From an uncultured Pseudovibrio sp. (GTDB lineage: Bacteria; Pseudomonadota; Alphaproteobacteria; Rhizobiales; Stappiaceae), in the NCBI GenBank assembly GCA_947496145.1, contig CANMBS010000028.1, positions 1 through 64,000 on the forward strand: a DNA stretch of 64,000 nucleotides. The letters run 5' to 3'. Both the position numbers and the translations under genes were made by a program. Positions 1 to 9,782 of the stretch are shown one piece after another. Below the pieces are notes generated by a model that saw only the letters and a list, made by a program, of their open reading frames with translations, was not told where the DNA came from and made no database searches. Each line of letters opens with the position of its first letter. Position 1 is the stretch's first letter.

Positions 1-61
1 GACGTCGAAAAACAGCAGGATGGAACAACGACTATATGCAAAATATCATCACCTTATAGCT

Positions 62-2050
62 TCATGCGTTAGCCGTGATCTCACCCGGCCCTGTAAAGAA
101 GATCTGATCAGAGCCCGTTAGATCTGAAGCTATATTAATCACCGCAGTTGCATCGGAGGTAGTGACATAGTTGTTTGCACCATTAAAAGTGATATCCGAC
201 AGCGTGATCTCACTGCTTCCCAGATAAGTTAAACGCCCCGTATCAAGTGTAATCGCGATAGCCCCATTACCAATATTGGCAGCTTCCCCAAACTGGACTT
301 CAGTATTTGCAATCCTGAACGACCCGGACCACCCACTGTTACTGCCAGACAGCGTAAGGGTGTCGCCACCATCAATAGTCAGCCCACCACTACCCGACAG
401 GGATGACGAGATCGTTGTCTTAACGGAACTGTCATCAATCAAGAGTGTGTTTCCATTACCGGAAATTCCCAGACTGGAAAAGTTCAGATCCGTTGACCCG
501 CTATAACTCAAAGTTCCGTTGCTAAGCTGCACCGCCCCGGTTCCCAACTGAGCTTGATCGCTGAACCCAGCAATACTGTTGTCCTCAATGGTCAGACCAC
601 CGGTAAAAGAGTTATTGCCAGTGAAGTTTACGCGGCCACTCCCCCCAATAGTAAGTTTGCCACCATCACCATTCAGCACATTGCCAGCCAATGTGAGCAC
701 GCGCCCCGCAGCCACATCAAGGCTGCCATCATTGTGCATCTCAATCACATTCGAAATCGTGGCATCTGAATTTGATACATAGCTAAGATCACCTCCATAG
801 AAGATGATTGTCCCGGTACCGATATGAGCAGCCGCACCAAATTGCAGGGTACCCTCAGTCAGATCCAAACCACCACTAAACGAGTTTCCCGCTCCTCCCA
901 AAACAAGTGTGCCTAACCCAAGTTTTTTCAGCTTACCAGTGCCAGAAATATCGTTACTTGCGGTAAGCACACCGCCCGACCCGACTTCCATAGCTGACAC
1001 CCCATCAAGATCAAAAAGGTTAGTTATAGTTGCTGTTGTACCTGCAAATGTCAGATGCCCGGTATCAAGCTCGATTGCCCCGTTTCCAAGGTTGGGAGCA
1101 CTGGAAAAAACCAGTTCCGTATTGTCAACAACCGCCCCGCCAGTCCAGGTATTGTTGCCGCTGACCGTGGTCCTACCACTCCCGTTAAAACGAATTTTGC
1201 CTGTGCTGCTGATGTCTCCGGCAAGTTCGAAGTTCCCAAATGATGTTGTTGTAAAAGTCGCATCATATACCGAGGAGCTGTTAATTACCTGAATATCGCC
1301 AGCCACTGTGGTGGAACCGTCAGCAACAATCGTTCCGCCAGTAAAGTCAAGGCTCGCATTACCCACTGCCTCGGTTCTGTTAAAGTGGACGGCCGCCCCA
1401 TCATCTATGAACATCTTGCCGGAAAAGAGGGAATTATATCGGAACAGGCTCGAAGTTCCCTGCTCAAAATATATCTCTCCAGCACCAGTCCCATTGGAAA
1501 TCAGATCACCGATTAAATAGTTACCGCCGCTATTTGTGGCGTTAAAAATAATTTTAGAACCATTGTCCATAACAAGTTTATTAACGATAACAAATCCAGC
1601 ACCACTTGCCGGTCCGCTCTGCTCCCCACCAATATTAATCGTCCCCCTGGATCGCAGATAAAGGTTCAGCGAAGGTGCGTGCAATTCACCTCCAGTTGTT
1701 ACAGTAAGAGTTCCTGAGTTGTTTCCGTTAGAAATCTCGACGGGCGAAGAGGACCCTGTCTGAACCACCTCCGCACCATTTATAATATTCAGGGTGCCAT
1801 CTGCAAAAACATCACCAACACGAAGAAAATTACCAAATCCGACGGAATAGTTTGAAGTCACATTTAACGTCCCTTCAGACGAGAAACCAACAAATAACCC
1901 GTTGGAAGCATCTATTGAGGATGGCGGAACACTGACAATACCCTCAATAATTTCCTCCCCGATGGCCTGATCAGCCTGAAGACAGAAACAAACTGAAAAA
2001 ACGCTTCCCACAAGAGCTGAGGCTCCCCAAAAACGTGAACTCCGCCGCAT
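62..2050 (-). CDS. Autotransporter-like beta-strand repeat protein lacking a beta-barrel (probably truncated)
   Basis: Predicted secreted, glycine/serine/threonine-rich beta-helix protein of about 662 residues. Repeats of the autotransporter-associated beta-strand type recur about every 60-80 residues, with motifs such as LTLSGSN, FTGNNSFTGGL and LGTGAVQL, as in passenger domains of large type V autotransporters. I place the start at ATG 2050 rather than the upstream GTG at 2086: a GAGGG ribosome site lies just upstream, and the product then begins with a basic stretch, a hydrophobic core and a small-residue cleavage region near residue 30 (signal peptide). The frame ends at TGA 62-64 inside a repeat unit. 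No C-terminal beta-barrel follows in this frame, and the other two frames close within a few codons. A remnant or a short secreted variant are both possible. Confident of the family, not of function. Confidence 0.7.
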   Translation of the reverse strand: MRRSSRFWGASALVGSVFSVCFCLQADQAIGEEIIEGIVSVPPSSIDASNGLFVGFSSEGTLNVTSNYSVGFGNFLRVGDVFADGTLNIINGAEVVQTGSSSPVEISNGNNSGTLTVTTGGELHAPSLNLYLRSRGTINIGGEQSGPASGAGFVIVNKLVMDNGSKIIFNATNSGGNYLIGDLISNGTGAGEIYFEQGTSSLFRYNSLFSGKMFIDDGAAVHFNRTEAVGNASLDFTGGTIVADGSTTVAGDIQVINSSSVYDATFTTTSFGNFELAGDISSTGKIRFNGSGRTTVSGNNTWTGGAVVDNTELVFSSAPNLGNGAIELDTGHLTFAGTTATITNLFDLDGVSAMEVGSGGVLTASNDISGTGKLKKLGLGTLVLGGAGNSFSGGLDLTEGTLQFGAAAHIGTGTIIFYGGDLSYVSNSDATISNVIEMHNDGSLDVAAGRVLTLAGNVLNGDGGKLTIGGSGRVNFTGNNSFTGGLTIEDNSIAGFSDQAQLGTGAVQLSNGTLSYSGSTDLNFSSLGISGNGNTLLIDDSSVKTTISSSLSGSGGLTIDGGDTLTLSGSNSGWSGSFRIANTEVQFGEAANIGNGAIAITLDTGRLTYLGSSEITLSDITFNGANNYVTTSDATAVINIASDLTGSDQIFFTGPGEITANA

Positions 2051-2605
2051 CACAACCCTCACACCAACAAATGGTACACACCTCACCTACTCACTACGGA
2101 ACTCAAAGAACGCCGCGGCTGCGGAGAAAATCCTGCATCAGGTTTCAGTACTCATGAAAACACGCGATACTCATAGTCTTCAGGCACCTTCACTGTTCCC
2201 GGAGAAGGTTTGTAACTGCATAACACAATGAAAAATCACAGATAATTTACCAATAATTAAGAATTTTCAAAATTAAACCCGCACAAATTCTTAAGATATA
2301 AACAAATCCTAATAATAACTCATATAATTACTATATTTAAGGGGCAATTATATGAATTTAATCAATAAATACAAAAATCAATACACATATATCTAACTCA
2401 TATACGGGAGGAAAATTTGTTTTACTTAAAAGTGATTCTCAAACCCTGCATAAACAGCCCTTATCTGATGAAACGAAGCCTACTGAAAACTAATACGCCA
2501 ATATTCTACATTCAGAACTGCTAATTATGTAAGCAATCCCTGTGTGTTACAGCTTGATCCAATCTCACAACATCATACCAGCTGCGCATTCGGGGAAGTC
2601 AGAAA
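2051..2605. other. AT-rich intergenic region, no firm gene
   Basis: The 555 bases between the autotransporter-like gene and the 2OG-Fe oxygenase are strikingly AT-rich from about 2220 to 2420, unlike the roughly 50% GC flanks. Two short plus-strand frames have plausible ribosome sites: 2352-2396 (14 codons, preceded by AAGGGGC) and 2417-2524 (TTG start, 35 codons, preceded by GGGAGG). Neither resembles a known protein to me. Promoters for both flanking divergent genes must lie here. Confidence 0.5.
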
Positions 2606-3226
2606 ATGATCAATTTCGACGCTCTGCGGGCCTCAAACACTCGCACCTCACCATTTCACTACATCGTGGGTGAAAATGTATTAACCAAAGAGCAAGCTTC
2701 TGAAATTCGCCGAGATTACCCCGATATTCAACAGACCGGGTACCTCCCGCTCACAAAACTGGAGAGCGCAGGAGCGTTCAAGCAGTTAGTCGAGGATTTA
2801 CAAAAACCTCAACTGGCCGAAATCCTTTCAGAAAAGCTGGGGCTGGACCTTGTTGACAAACCTCAGATGATCACCGTGCGGCGTCTCTCAAAACATGGTG
2901 ACGGGCGCATTCACAACGACTCCAAGTCTAAAATTTGTACCATGCTCATCTACCTGAATGATGACTGGGACGATGCTGAAGGTGGCGCAATCCGTGCCCT
3001 GAATGGCAACTCGGATATGGACGATTACGCCGAGGAAGTCTCACCACTTGCAGGTAATGTTTTTGCCTTTAAACGCTCAGACAACAGCTGGCACGGCCAC
3101 CCCTCCTTCAAGGGAGAGCGTTACGTGGTACAAACCACTTTCCTCACCTCCCAAAAGGAACTGGATCGCAAAGAAAAGCGTGGGAGCTTTCAAACTAAAT
3201 TGAAACGCCTGCTCGGAATTAATTGA
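2606..3226 (+). CDS. 2OG-Fe(II) oxygenase, SM-20/prolyl-4-hydroxylase type
   Basis: Predicted cytosolic 2-oxoglutarate- and Fe(II)-dependent dioxygenase of 206 residues. The metal triad is visible: H103 and D105 in RIHNDS, and a distal histidine at H163 or H165 in SWHGHP. R172 in GERYVVQ is placed to bind 2-oxoglutarate. Proteins of this size commonly hydroxylate proteins or small molecules; the substrate cannot be read from the sequence. It stands alone on the plus strand, divergent from the autotransporter-like gene and convergent with the cyclophilin pair. The start ATG follows a GGGGAAG-like ribosome site. Confidence 0.8.
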   Translation: MINFDALRASNTRTSPFHYIVGENVLTKEQASEIRRDYPDIQQTGYLPLTKLESAGAFKQLVEDLQKPQLAEILSEKLGLDLVDKPQMITVRRLSKHGDGRIHNDSKSKICTMLIYLNDDWDDAEGGAIRALNGNSDMDDYAEEVSPLAGNVFAFKRSDNSWHGHPSFKGERYVVQTTFLTSQKELDRKEKRGSFQTKLKRLLGIN

Positions 3227-3460
3227 TCGGCAAAGCCCTCCAAAAACAAAGGGCTCGTAAGGGACTGAGTAAGCCGTAACTTCCCTTAACAACTGCTCTC
3301 AGTCCAACCTCTCTCTTTGCTTTGTGCTCAGTTAAACTCCAGCATCCGCAGGCTCAAGCAAAACCCAGCAACAAATTACGCTTAGATTAGGTAGTGATCA
3401 TCATCAGCTGGGGAAGATGCTAGTTCTGAAGCAAGCACAATAACAGCAAGAGCCGTAACA

Positions 3461-3489
3461 ATAAAAAGGGCCCGGCAAGCGCCGAGCCC
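3461..3489 (-). terminator. Rho-independent terminator of the cyclophilin genes
   Basis: On the minus strand a 9-bp stem (GGGCTCGGC/GCCGGGCCC, one G-U pair) with a GCTT loop is followed by TTTTTAT. It lies 26 bases past the stop codon of the downstream cyclophilin gene. The opposite strand also has a short T tract, so it may serve the 2OG-Fe oxygenase transcript too. Confidence 0.85.
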
Positions 3490-3515
3490 CTTTTAATTTG
3501 CACTACGCCAGCAGC

Positions 3516-3986
3516 TTAGGCGTCTGCTGCAACCTTCAAAGATACAATCTTGTCCGGATTGGAAACGGGTTCACCGCGCTTGATCTTGTCAACATTGTCC
3601 ATGCCTTCAACAACCTGACCCCAAACGGTGTACTGACCGTCCAGCCAGGACGCATCGCCAAAGCAGATGAAGAACTGACTGTCGCCAGAGTTTGGATCCA
3701 TAGAACGAGCCATGGAGCAAGTACCACGAGTGTGTTTTGCGTCGTTGAACTCAGCTTTCAGCTTTTGGCCAGAACCGCCGGTGCCTGTACCCTGCGGGCA
3801 GCCGGTCTGCGCCATGAAGCCATCAATCACACGGTGGAATACGATGCCATTGTAAAAACCTTCACGCACCAGCTCTTTGATGCGCGCAACGTGGTTAGGT
3901 GCCAGATCAGGGCGCAGTTCGATAACCACGTTACCCTGAGTGGTTTCCAGCAGCAGTGTATTTTCTGGATCTTTGATATCAGCCAC
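3516..3986 (-). CDS. ppiB: Cytosolic peptidyl-prolyl cis-trans isomerase, cyclophilin type
   Basis: A 156-residue single-domain cyclophilin that interconverts cis and trans proline peptide bonds to speed folding. Family hallmarks are present: FHRVIDGFMAQTGCPQGTG contains the catalytic Arg and the FMxQxG block, followed by GTCSMAR and SQFFICF. No signal peptide, so cytosolic. The start is GTG 3986, with AAGGA seven bases upstream. It follows a second, exported cyclophilin by 47 bases, so the two are probably co-transcribed and look like products of a local duplication. Symbol given by family resemblance. Confidence 0.9.
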   Translation of the reverse strand: MADIKDPENTLLLETTQGNVVIELRPDLAPNHVARIKELVREGFYNGIVFHRVIDGFMAQTGCPQGTGTGGSGQKLKAEFNDAKHTRGTCSMARSMDPNSGDSQFFICFGDASWLDGQYTVWGQVVEGMDNVDKIKRGEPVSNPDKIVSLKVAADA

Positions 3987-4033
3987 GGGACTGTCCTTTA
4001 TTCTAAACGTTTACCTGTTTGCAGACATAGCCT

Positions 4034-4567
4034 TTACTTGGCGTCTGCCGCAACCTGCATTTTGATGATCTTATCAGGGTTACGAACAGGTTCCCCGCGT
4101 TTGATCTTATCAACGGCATCCATACCGGAAACCACTTCACCAAATACGGTGTACTGTCCATTAAGCCAGCTGCCGTCGTTAAACATGATGAAGAATTGAG
4201 AGTTCGCGCTGTTTGGACTGCTTGAACGTGCCATACCAAGCGTACCACGCTTGAACGATGCCTTGGAGAACTCAGCCTTCAGGTCAGGCAGTTCAGAACC
4301 ACCCATGCCTGTACCGGTTGGGTCACCAGTTTGAGCCATAAAACCATCAATCACGCGGTGAAATACGATTCCATCGTAAAAACCTTCACGTGCCAGTTGT
4401 TTAATGCGCTTCACATGCTCTGGAGCAAGGTCAGGACGCAGAGCAATCTCAACGCGCCCGTCTTTCAGGTCCAGATAAATCGTGTTTTCAAGATCTTTCG
4501 CACTGGCAGTGAACGGCAACATAAAGGCGCCCAGAACCATCGCACATGCTGTCAGGATACGTAGCAA
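4034..4567 (-). CDS. ppiA: Exported peptidyl-prolyl cis-trans isomerase, cyclophilin type
   Basis: Cyclophilin of about 177 residues with an N-terminal signal peptide ending in an AxA-type site (TASA, then KDLEN), so predicted periplasmic. The catalytic block FHRVIDGFMAQTGDPTG and the SQFFIMF motif are intact. I choose TTG 4567 over the in-frame TTG at 4591. An AAGGA sits eight bases before 4567, and this start gives a clean signal peptide beginning LLRILTACAM. It is the upstream member of a tandem pair, sharing long identical stretches with its neighbour. Confidence 0.88.
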   Translation of the reverse strand: MLRILTACAMVLGAFMLPFTASAKDLENTIYLDLKDGRVEIALRPDLAPEHVKRIKQLAREGFYDGIVFHRVIDGFMAQTGDPTGTGMGGSELPDLKAEFSKASFKRGTLGMARSSSPNSANSQFFIMFNDGSWLNGQYTVFGEVVSGMDAVDKIKRGEPVRNPDKIIKMQVAADAK

Positions 4568-4724
4568 GATTTCTATCCTTGTCTTAGACAAAGCGTGCCC
4601 TTCAAAACCATAGGTTTAAGACGCGCCTATATATAATGAACCAACGAGACAAGCCCTAGCTAATCCAATAGGCTCAAAAACTTCAATTCCATCAAAAATG
4701 GTAGATTGCTAAAGTGTTTTGTCC

Positions 4725-5228
4725 TTAAGCAATCTCAAAGCGCTTTTTAAGCGCTGCTTCAACACATTTGGGAACAAACGAACTATAGTCCCCACCCATT
4801 TTGGCAATCTGGCGTACTAATGTCGCCGTAATAGGGCGCATGACAGGAGAACTTGGAAAAAACACCGTCTTAATATCTGGTGCCATCGCCCCGTTCATGC
4901 CAGCCATTTGCATCTCATAGTTCAAATCTGTGGAATCACGAAGACCACGCACCAGAATGTTAGACCCCTGCTCCCGTGCGACATCCACGACCAGCCCGCT
5001 AAAGGAAACCGTACGAATTCGCGCTGCCTCTGCCTTGCCAAATTGCTCTTCACAGGCAAGGCGGATCAACTCGACACGTTCTTCAAACGAAAACAGCGGA
5101 GCTTTGGACGCCTGGATACCGATCGCCACGACTACTTCGTCAGCCAAAACCAATGACTGCTCCAGAATATCCAGATGGCCGTGTGTCATAGGATCAAACG
5201 ATCCCGGATAAAGTGCAATGCGTTTCAT
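4725..5228 (-). CDS. coaD: Phosphopantetheine adenylyltransferase
   Basis: Catalyses the penultimate step of coenzyme A synthesis, joining 4'-phosphopantetheine and ATP to dephospho-CoA. The nucleotidyltransferase signature [10 protein letters not shown] near residues 9-18 carries the TxGH catalytic site, and [14 protein letters not shown] and the C-terminal FVP region match the family. 167 residues, close to the usual 160. ATG start with an AGGAA ribosome site. CoA supply also provides the 4'-phosphopantetheine arms needed by the carrier domains of the NRPS-PKS in this window, although the two loci are not linked. Confidence 0.96.
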   Translation of the reverse strand: MKRIALYPGSFDPMTHGHLDILEQSLVLADEVVVAIGIQASKAPLFSFEERVELIRLACEEQFGKAEAARIRTVSFSGLVVDVAREQGSNILVRGLRDSTDLNYEMQMAGMNGAMAPDIKTVFFPSSPVMRPITATLVRQIAKMGGDYSSFVPKCVEAALKKRFEIA

Positions 5229-5405
5229 CTATAATTCCTACGCCACATGATGCTGTTCCCGGCAAACACGCTCTTTCGTATCTGCCGGATAAGCGTTTGC
5301 GCGATTGAACCCAGTTTGGCCTTTGGTTTCAAGCAGTTTCTGTGCCCATTGCAAGTTCAATCCAACTAAGAGCTTAAACCTCAGGTCAAGCCAGCATAAA
5401 AGCAA

Positions 5406-5813
5406 CTACCGAAAAGACTTGGCCATCCCAAGCGAGTTGGGTGCAGTTTCTTTAAAACCGAACTGCTCGTAAAGGCGATTAGCAGGAACATCTGCAATCA
5501 GACTGACATAAATCGGACGGTCTGGAAGACTATCAATGAACTCCGTCAGAGACTTCATGATCAGCTTACCTAATCCCTTCCCTTGATGAGCAGGATCCAC
5601 TGCGATATCCACCACCTGCAAAAAGCAGCCACCGTCCCCAATAACGCGCCCCATTCCAATAACAGTTTCGCCTTGCACCAACGATACACCAAAAAGTGTT
5701 GCAGCGAGCCCTTTACGTGCACCTTCCTCAGAAAATCCGCTCAGTCCAGCTACACGGCGCAATCTCATATAGTCCTCAAGCTTTGGAGGTTCCTTCAAAA
5801 GATCATAAGCCAC
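5406..5813 (-). CDS. GNAT-family N-acetyltransferase
   Basis: Small acetyl-CoA-dependent acyltransferase of 135 residues. The motif-A loop DPAHQGKGLGKLIMKSL, which binds the pyrophosphate of acetyl-CoA, and the YEQFGFKETAP end of the fold are clear. The reading frame extends upstream to 5885, but that stretch overlaps the gyrA terminator. GTG 5813 with a GAAAGAG site begins at the position usual for the family (VAYDLLKEPP). The substrate is unknown. It lies downstream of gyrA in the same direction but behind a strong terminator. Confidence 0.75.
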   Translation of the reverse strand: MAYDLLKEPPKLEDYMRLRRVAGLSGFSEEGARKGLAATLFGVSLVQGETVIGMGRVIGDGGCFLQVVDIAVDPAHQGKGLGKLIMKSLTEFIDSLPDRPIYVSLIADVPANRLYEQFGFKETAPNSLGMAKSFR

Positions 5814-5871
5814 AGATAAACTCTTTCGATTTCTCAGATTTGCACATCGAGAAGCTGCATAACACAACCCG

Positions 5872-5895
5872 AAAAAAGGGGCCACGCAGGGCCCC
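5872..5895 (-). terminator. Rho-independent terminator of gyrA
   Basis: The minus strand reads a perfect GGGGCC/GGCCCC stem with a six-base loop followed by six T, starting eight bases beyond the gyrA stop codon. Confidence 0.9.
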
Positions 5896-5902
5896 TTTTC
5901 TT

Positions 5903-8683
5903 TTACTCAGCTGTGTCATTGCCTTCGGCTTCAGGTGGAGAACTTTGCTCGCCGCCCTCGCCGCCAGCTTCAGGTGTCACACCTTCTGCTTCAGCAGTCT
6001 CATCACCATCAGCTTCGCTAATACGCTCAACAGCAACAACGCTTTCCTCCGCAGAGGTATTAAAGACAATTACGCCCTGCGTAGAACGACCAGCAACGCG
6101 GATACCGTTCACCGGACAACGGATCAACTGACCACCATTGGTCACCAGCATAATCTCGTCGCTGTCTTCACTGCGGAAGGAGGCGATCAGGCGACCATTA
6201 CGATCATTGACCGTCATGGCAGCAATACCCTTACCCCCACGACCTGTGGTGCGGTACTCGTAAGAGCTGGTGCGCTTGCCATAACCGTTTTCAGAAACAG
6301 TCAGAATGACTTCTGCATTCTCGTCCATTGCCTCAAAGCGCTCTTTAGACAAGCCCGCATCTTCAAAGGAGATGCTTTCCGCACCCTCTTCACCACTCAT
6401 CGCGCGAGAAAGCTTCAGATAGGCTGTGCGCTCATCAGCATCACATTCGAAGTGGCGCAGGATAGTCATGGAGATGACGTGATCGCCCTCAGCCAGATTG
6501 ATACCGCGCACACCAACGGAGTTACGACCAGAGAACACACGCACATCTGTTGCCGGGAAGCGAATACACATGCCCGCAGATGTGGTCAGAAGCACGTCAT
6601 CATCTTCGGTTGACGTCATCACATTCACGATGCCATCGCCCTCTTCAAGCTTCATCGCGATCTTGCCGTTTTTATTGATCTGCGCAAAATCAGAGAGCTT
6701 GTTTCGGCGAATGGTGCCGCGCTTGGTTGCAAACAACACATCCAGCTCTGCCCATGTCTCCTCATTTTCAGGAAGCGGAAGGATAGATGTGATGCGCTCG
6801 CCCTGCTCAAGCGGCAGCATGTTCACCAGCGCATTACCACGGGCCTGAGGGCTTGCAAGCGGCAAGCGCCAGACCTTCATCTTGTAGGCAATGCCGCGAG
6901 ACGAGAAGAACAGCACCGGCGTATGCGTATTGGCAACAAACAGACGGGTGACGAAATCCTCGTCCTTAGTCTGCATGCCAGAACGCCCTTTACCACCACG
7001 ACGCTGTGCACGATAAGTATCCAGTGGAACACGCTTGATGTAGCCAGTGTGAGAGACAGTCACGACCATATCTTCACGCTGGATCAGGTCTTCATCATCC
7101 AGATCCCCGCCGCCATCGGTGATTTCAGTACGGCGCGGTGTAGAAAACTCGTCACGAACTTCTTCAAGTTCAGTACGAACAATCTCAAGGATACGCTCAC
7201 GGCTGCGCAGAATATCAAGATAATCCTTGATCTCAGTCGCCAGCTTATCCAGCTCATCACCAATCTCATCACGACCAATGGCAGTCAGACGCTGCAAACG
7301 CAGATCCAGAATTGCGCGTGCCTGATCTTCAGAGAGTTTGAAGGTGCCGTCCTCCTGGATGGCATAGCGTGGATCATCAATGAGCTGGATAAGCGGCTCA
7401 ATTTCTTTTGCCGGCCAGTTACGCTCCATCAACTGACGACGCGCAGTCGCCGGATCCGGAGCTGTGCGGATAAGATGAATAACATCATCAATATTCGCAG
7501 TGGCAACAGCCAGACCAACCAGCACATGCGCACGATCGCGGGCTTTGGACAGCAGGAAGCGGGTACGGCGACCAACCACCTCTTCACGGAAGGCAATAAA
7601 CGCCTTCAGCATGTCTTTCAGCTGAAGCTGTTCAGGACGCCCACCATTCAGGGCAACCATGTTACAGCCAAAGCTGGTCTGCAACTGAGAGTAACGGTAA
7701 AGCTGGTTCAGGATGACATCAGGAACCGCATCACGTTTCAGCTCAATAACAACGCGCATGCCCTGACGGTCTGACTCGTCGCGAATATCAGAAATACCCT
7801 CAATTCGCTTTTCACGAACAAGTTCCGCGATCTTCTCGATCATGGCAGATTTGTTCACCTGATAAGGGATTTCAGAGACGATCAGAGCCATGCGGCCCGC
7901 ACGTATCTCTTCCGTATCTACCTTACTGCGCATGATGACAGAGCCACGACCATTCTCGTAGGCCGCCTTAATACCGGCCCGGCCCAGAATTGTGGCACCT
8001 GTTGGGAAGTCTGGTCCCGGAATGATCTCCATCAGCTCCGGCAATGTGATTTCAGGACGCTCGATCATTGCGATCGTTCCGTCAATCACCTCTCCCATAT
8101 TATGCGGCGGAATGTTGGTCGCCATACCAACAGCAATACCGCCTGCACCGTTCACCAGAAGGTTGGGGTAGCGCGCTGGAAGAACCTCTGGCTCGGTCTC
8201 AGAGCCATCATAGTTCTCATTGAAGTTGACCGTATCTTTGTCGATATCGGAAAGCTGTGTATGGGCAACTTTCTCAAGACGACATTCGGTATAACGCATC
8301 GCCGCAGCGGGGTCGCCATCGACTGAGCCAAAATTACCCTGCCCGTTAATGAGCGGCAGGCGCATGGAAAAGTCCTGCGCCATGCGAACAAGAGCATCAT
8401 AAATCGCACTATCACCATGAGGGTGATACTTACCCATAACGTCACCAACGACGCGGGCGGATTTACGGTAGGGCTTGTTCCACTCATAACCGTTTTCATG
8501 CATGGAATACAGAATACGGCGGTGAACCGGCTTCAAACCATCACGCACATCGGGAAGCGCACGGCTCACAATCACGCTCATTGCGTAATCGAGATAGCTG
8601 CGTTTCATTTCATCAGTGATCGAGACGGGCTGAATGTCGCTCGGTAGGCCACCTGGTGGTGTACTTAAGTCCTGATCTGCCAA
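5903..8683 (-). CDS. gyrA: DNA gyrase subunit A
   Basis: 926-residue A subunit of gyrase, which cuts and rejoins DNA to introduce negative supercoils together with GyrB. The catalytic tyrosine is Y131 in AAMRYTE. The breakage-reunion domain is followed by the C-terminal beta-pinwheel with a GyrA box (QRRGGKG), then an acidic low-complexity tail rich in E, G and A. In the quinolone-resistance region, [12 protein letters not shown] keeps Ser92 and Asp96, the equivalents of E. coli S83 and D87. The start is TTG 8683; an ATG 13 bases upstream is out of frame. Confidence 0.97.
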   Translation of the reverse strand: MADQDLSTPPGGLPSDIQPVSITDEMKRSYLDYAMSVIVSRALPDVRDGLKPVHRRILYSMHENGYEWNKPYRKSARVVGDVMGKYHPHGDSAIYDALVRMAQDFSMRLPLINGQGNFGSVDGDPAAAMRYTECRLEKVAHTQLSDIDKDTVNFNENYDGSETEPEVLPARYPNLLVNGAGGIAVGMATNIPPHNMGEVIDGTIAMIERPEITLPELMEIIPGPDFPTGATILGRAGIKAAYENGRGSVIMRSKVDTEEIRAGRMALIVSEIPYQVNKSAMIEKIAELVREKRIEGISDIRDESDRQGMRVVIELKRDAVPDVILNQLYRYSQLQTSFGCNMVALNGGRPEQLQLKDMLKAFIAFREEVVGRRTRFLLSKARDRAHVLVGLAVATANIDDVIHLIRTAPDPATARRQLMERNWPAKEIEPLIQLIDDPRYAIQEDGTFKLSEDQARAILDLRLQRLTAIGRDEIGDELDKLATEIKDYLDILRSRERILEIVRTELEEVRDEFSTPRRTEITDGGGDLDDEDLIQREDMVVTVSHTGYIKRVPLDTYRAQRRGGKGRSGMQTKDEDFVTRLFVANTHTPVLFFSSRGIAYKMKVWRLPLASPQARGNALVNMLPLEQGERITSILPLPENEETWAELDVLFATKRGTIRRNKLSDFAQINKNGKIAMKLEEGDGIVNVMTSTEDDDVLLTTSAGMCIRFPATDVRVFSGRNSVGVRGINLAEGDHVISMTILRHFECDADERTAYLKLSRAMSGEEGAESISFEDAGLSKERFEAMDENAEVILTVSENGYGKRTSSYEYRTTGRGGKGIAAMTVNDRNGRLIASFRSEDSDEIMLVTNGGQLIRCPVNGIRVAGRSTQGVIVFNTSAEESVVAVERISEADGDETAEAEGVTPEAGGEGGEQSSPPEAEGNDTAE

Positions 8684-9017
8684 GGATTATTCTCATCAAT
8701 TTTAAGTCAGAATTCCCAGCCTTTATAGCCGATTCAAATCCCAGAACCAAACACCATAACCACTGAAAAGCCACCTAATAACAACTACCTTACCCCACGG
8801 CCCCATTAAACGGCGTTTACCTGCCCTCTCAGCATAGTTTCGTTACTCAAAAACACGCATATCGCTCAGAAAATTACCAAGACAAATTCCCAGGGTGCAA
8901 AAGCAACACTTGCTCTTGTCAAATACAGGTTCCTCTGTTAGCGGCCTGTCAGGAACCCTAGATTATAACGAATAGGGCTCGTGCAATCGGGCCGCCTCAC
9001 ACACAAGGTAAAGCACA
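8684..9017. other. Divergent intergenic region gyrA / marC
   Basis: 334 bases between divergent genes. A stretch TAGATTATAACGAATAG near 8960 resembles a plus-strand -10 region for the marC gene. Apart from that I see no gene, repeat or riboswitch-like structure. Confidence 0.4.
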
Positions 9018-9650
9018 ATGCTCATTGAGTTTCTCATCAATGCATTTGCCATGCTGTTTGTCACCGTTGACCCCATTGGCCTTGCTCCGGTGTTTCTTGC
9101 AGTCACGTCCGGTGCCAGCAGCACTCAGCGTCGTCAGATTGCCCTCAAAGCTGTGATGATTTCAGGCATCACGCTTCTGGCGTTTTTCTTTGCCGGAGGT
9201 CAGCTTCTGGAAGTCCTCGGCATTTCTCAGGATGCATTCAGGGTGGCAGGTGGGCTGCTTTTGTTCATCATCGCCGTTGAGATGGTGTTCGAAATTCGTC
9301 AGAAACGCAAAGCGGAAAGTGCCGAAAAGGTCGTTGAACATGAAGATCTGTCACAAGTGGCCGTGTTCCCCCTGGCAATCCCCCTTTTAGCTGGCCCTGC
9401 AACCATTTCCGCCATTATCCTTCTGGCTGGTGAAGCCCCCGGCGTTACCGGACAGATTGGTCTCATTCTGGCACTCGTAGCAGTGCTTGTTGTAAGCGTG
9501 CTCATTTTCTTACTTGCTGACCGTATCGACAAGCTGCTTGGGTCCACAGTGCAACTCATCATAACCCGTCTCTTTGGCGTGCTGCTCGCGGCTCTTTCCG
9601 TCCAGTTTGTTGCAGATGGCATCTTTGAATTGATCGCGACCCATTCGTGA
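9018..9650 (+). CDS. MarC-family integral membrane protein
   Basis: 210-residue inner-membrane protein with about six hydrophobic segments. The family motif DPIGLAPVFL lies near residues 18-27 and a second block, PLAIPLLAGPATI, lies mid-protein; both are typical of MarC/UPF0056 proteins. The biochemical role of the family is unsettled, and a proposed link to multiple antibiotic resistance was not upheld in E. coli. It is followed by a strong inverted repeat, so probably monocistronic. Confidence 0.85.
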   Translation: MLIEFLINAFAMLFVTVDPIGLAPVFLAVTSGASSTQRRQIALKAVMISGITLLAFFFAGGQLLEVLGISQDAFRVAGGLLLFIIAVEMVFEIRQKRKAESAEKVVEHEDLSQVAVFPLAIPLLAGPATISAIILLAGEAPGVTGQIGLILALVAVLVVSVLIFLLADRIDKLLGSTVQLIITRLFGVLLAALSVQFVADGIFELIATHS

Positions 9651-9660
9651 AATTACAACA

Positions 9661-9687
9661 CAGGCCGCCACAGTAACAGGCGGCCTG
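9661..9687 (+). terminator. Terminator-like inverted repeat after the marC gene
   Basis: CAGGCCGCC pairs with GGCGGCCTG across a nine-base loop and is followed only by CTTAT. The stem is strong, but there is no long T tract. Confidence 0.65.
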
Positions 9688-9782
9688 CTTATGCTGCATC
9701 TCTCTCCTTGCGAAAATTCACTTAAGACTTGAAGTCCAAAGCCCCCTCCGTAAAGTCACCGTTAGATTTCAGGAGGATTCGC

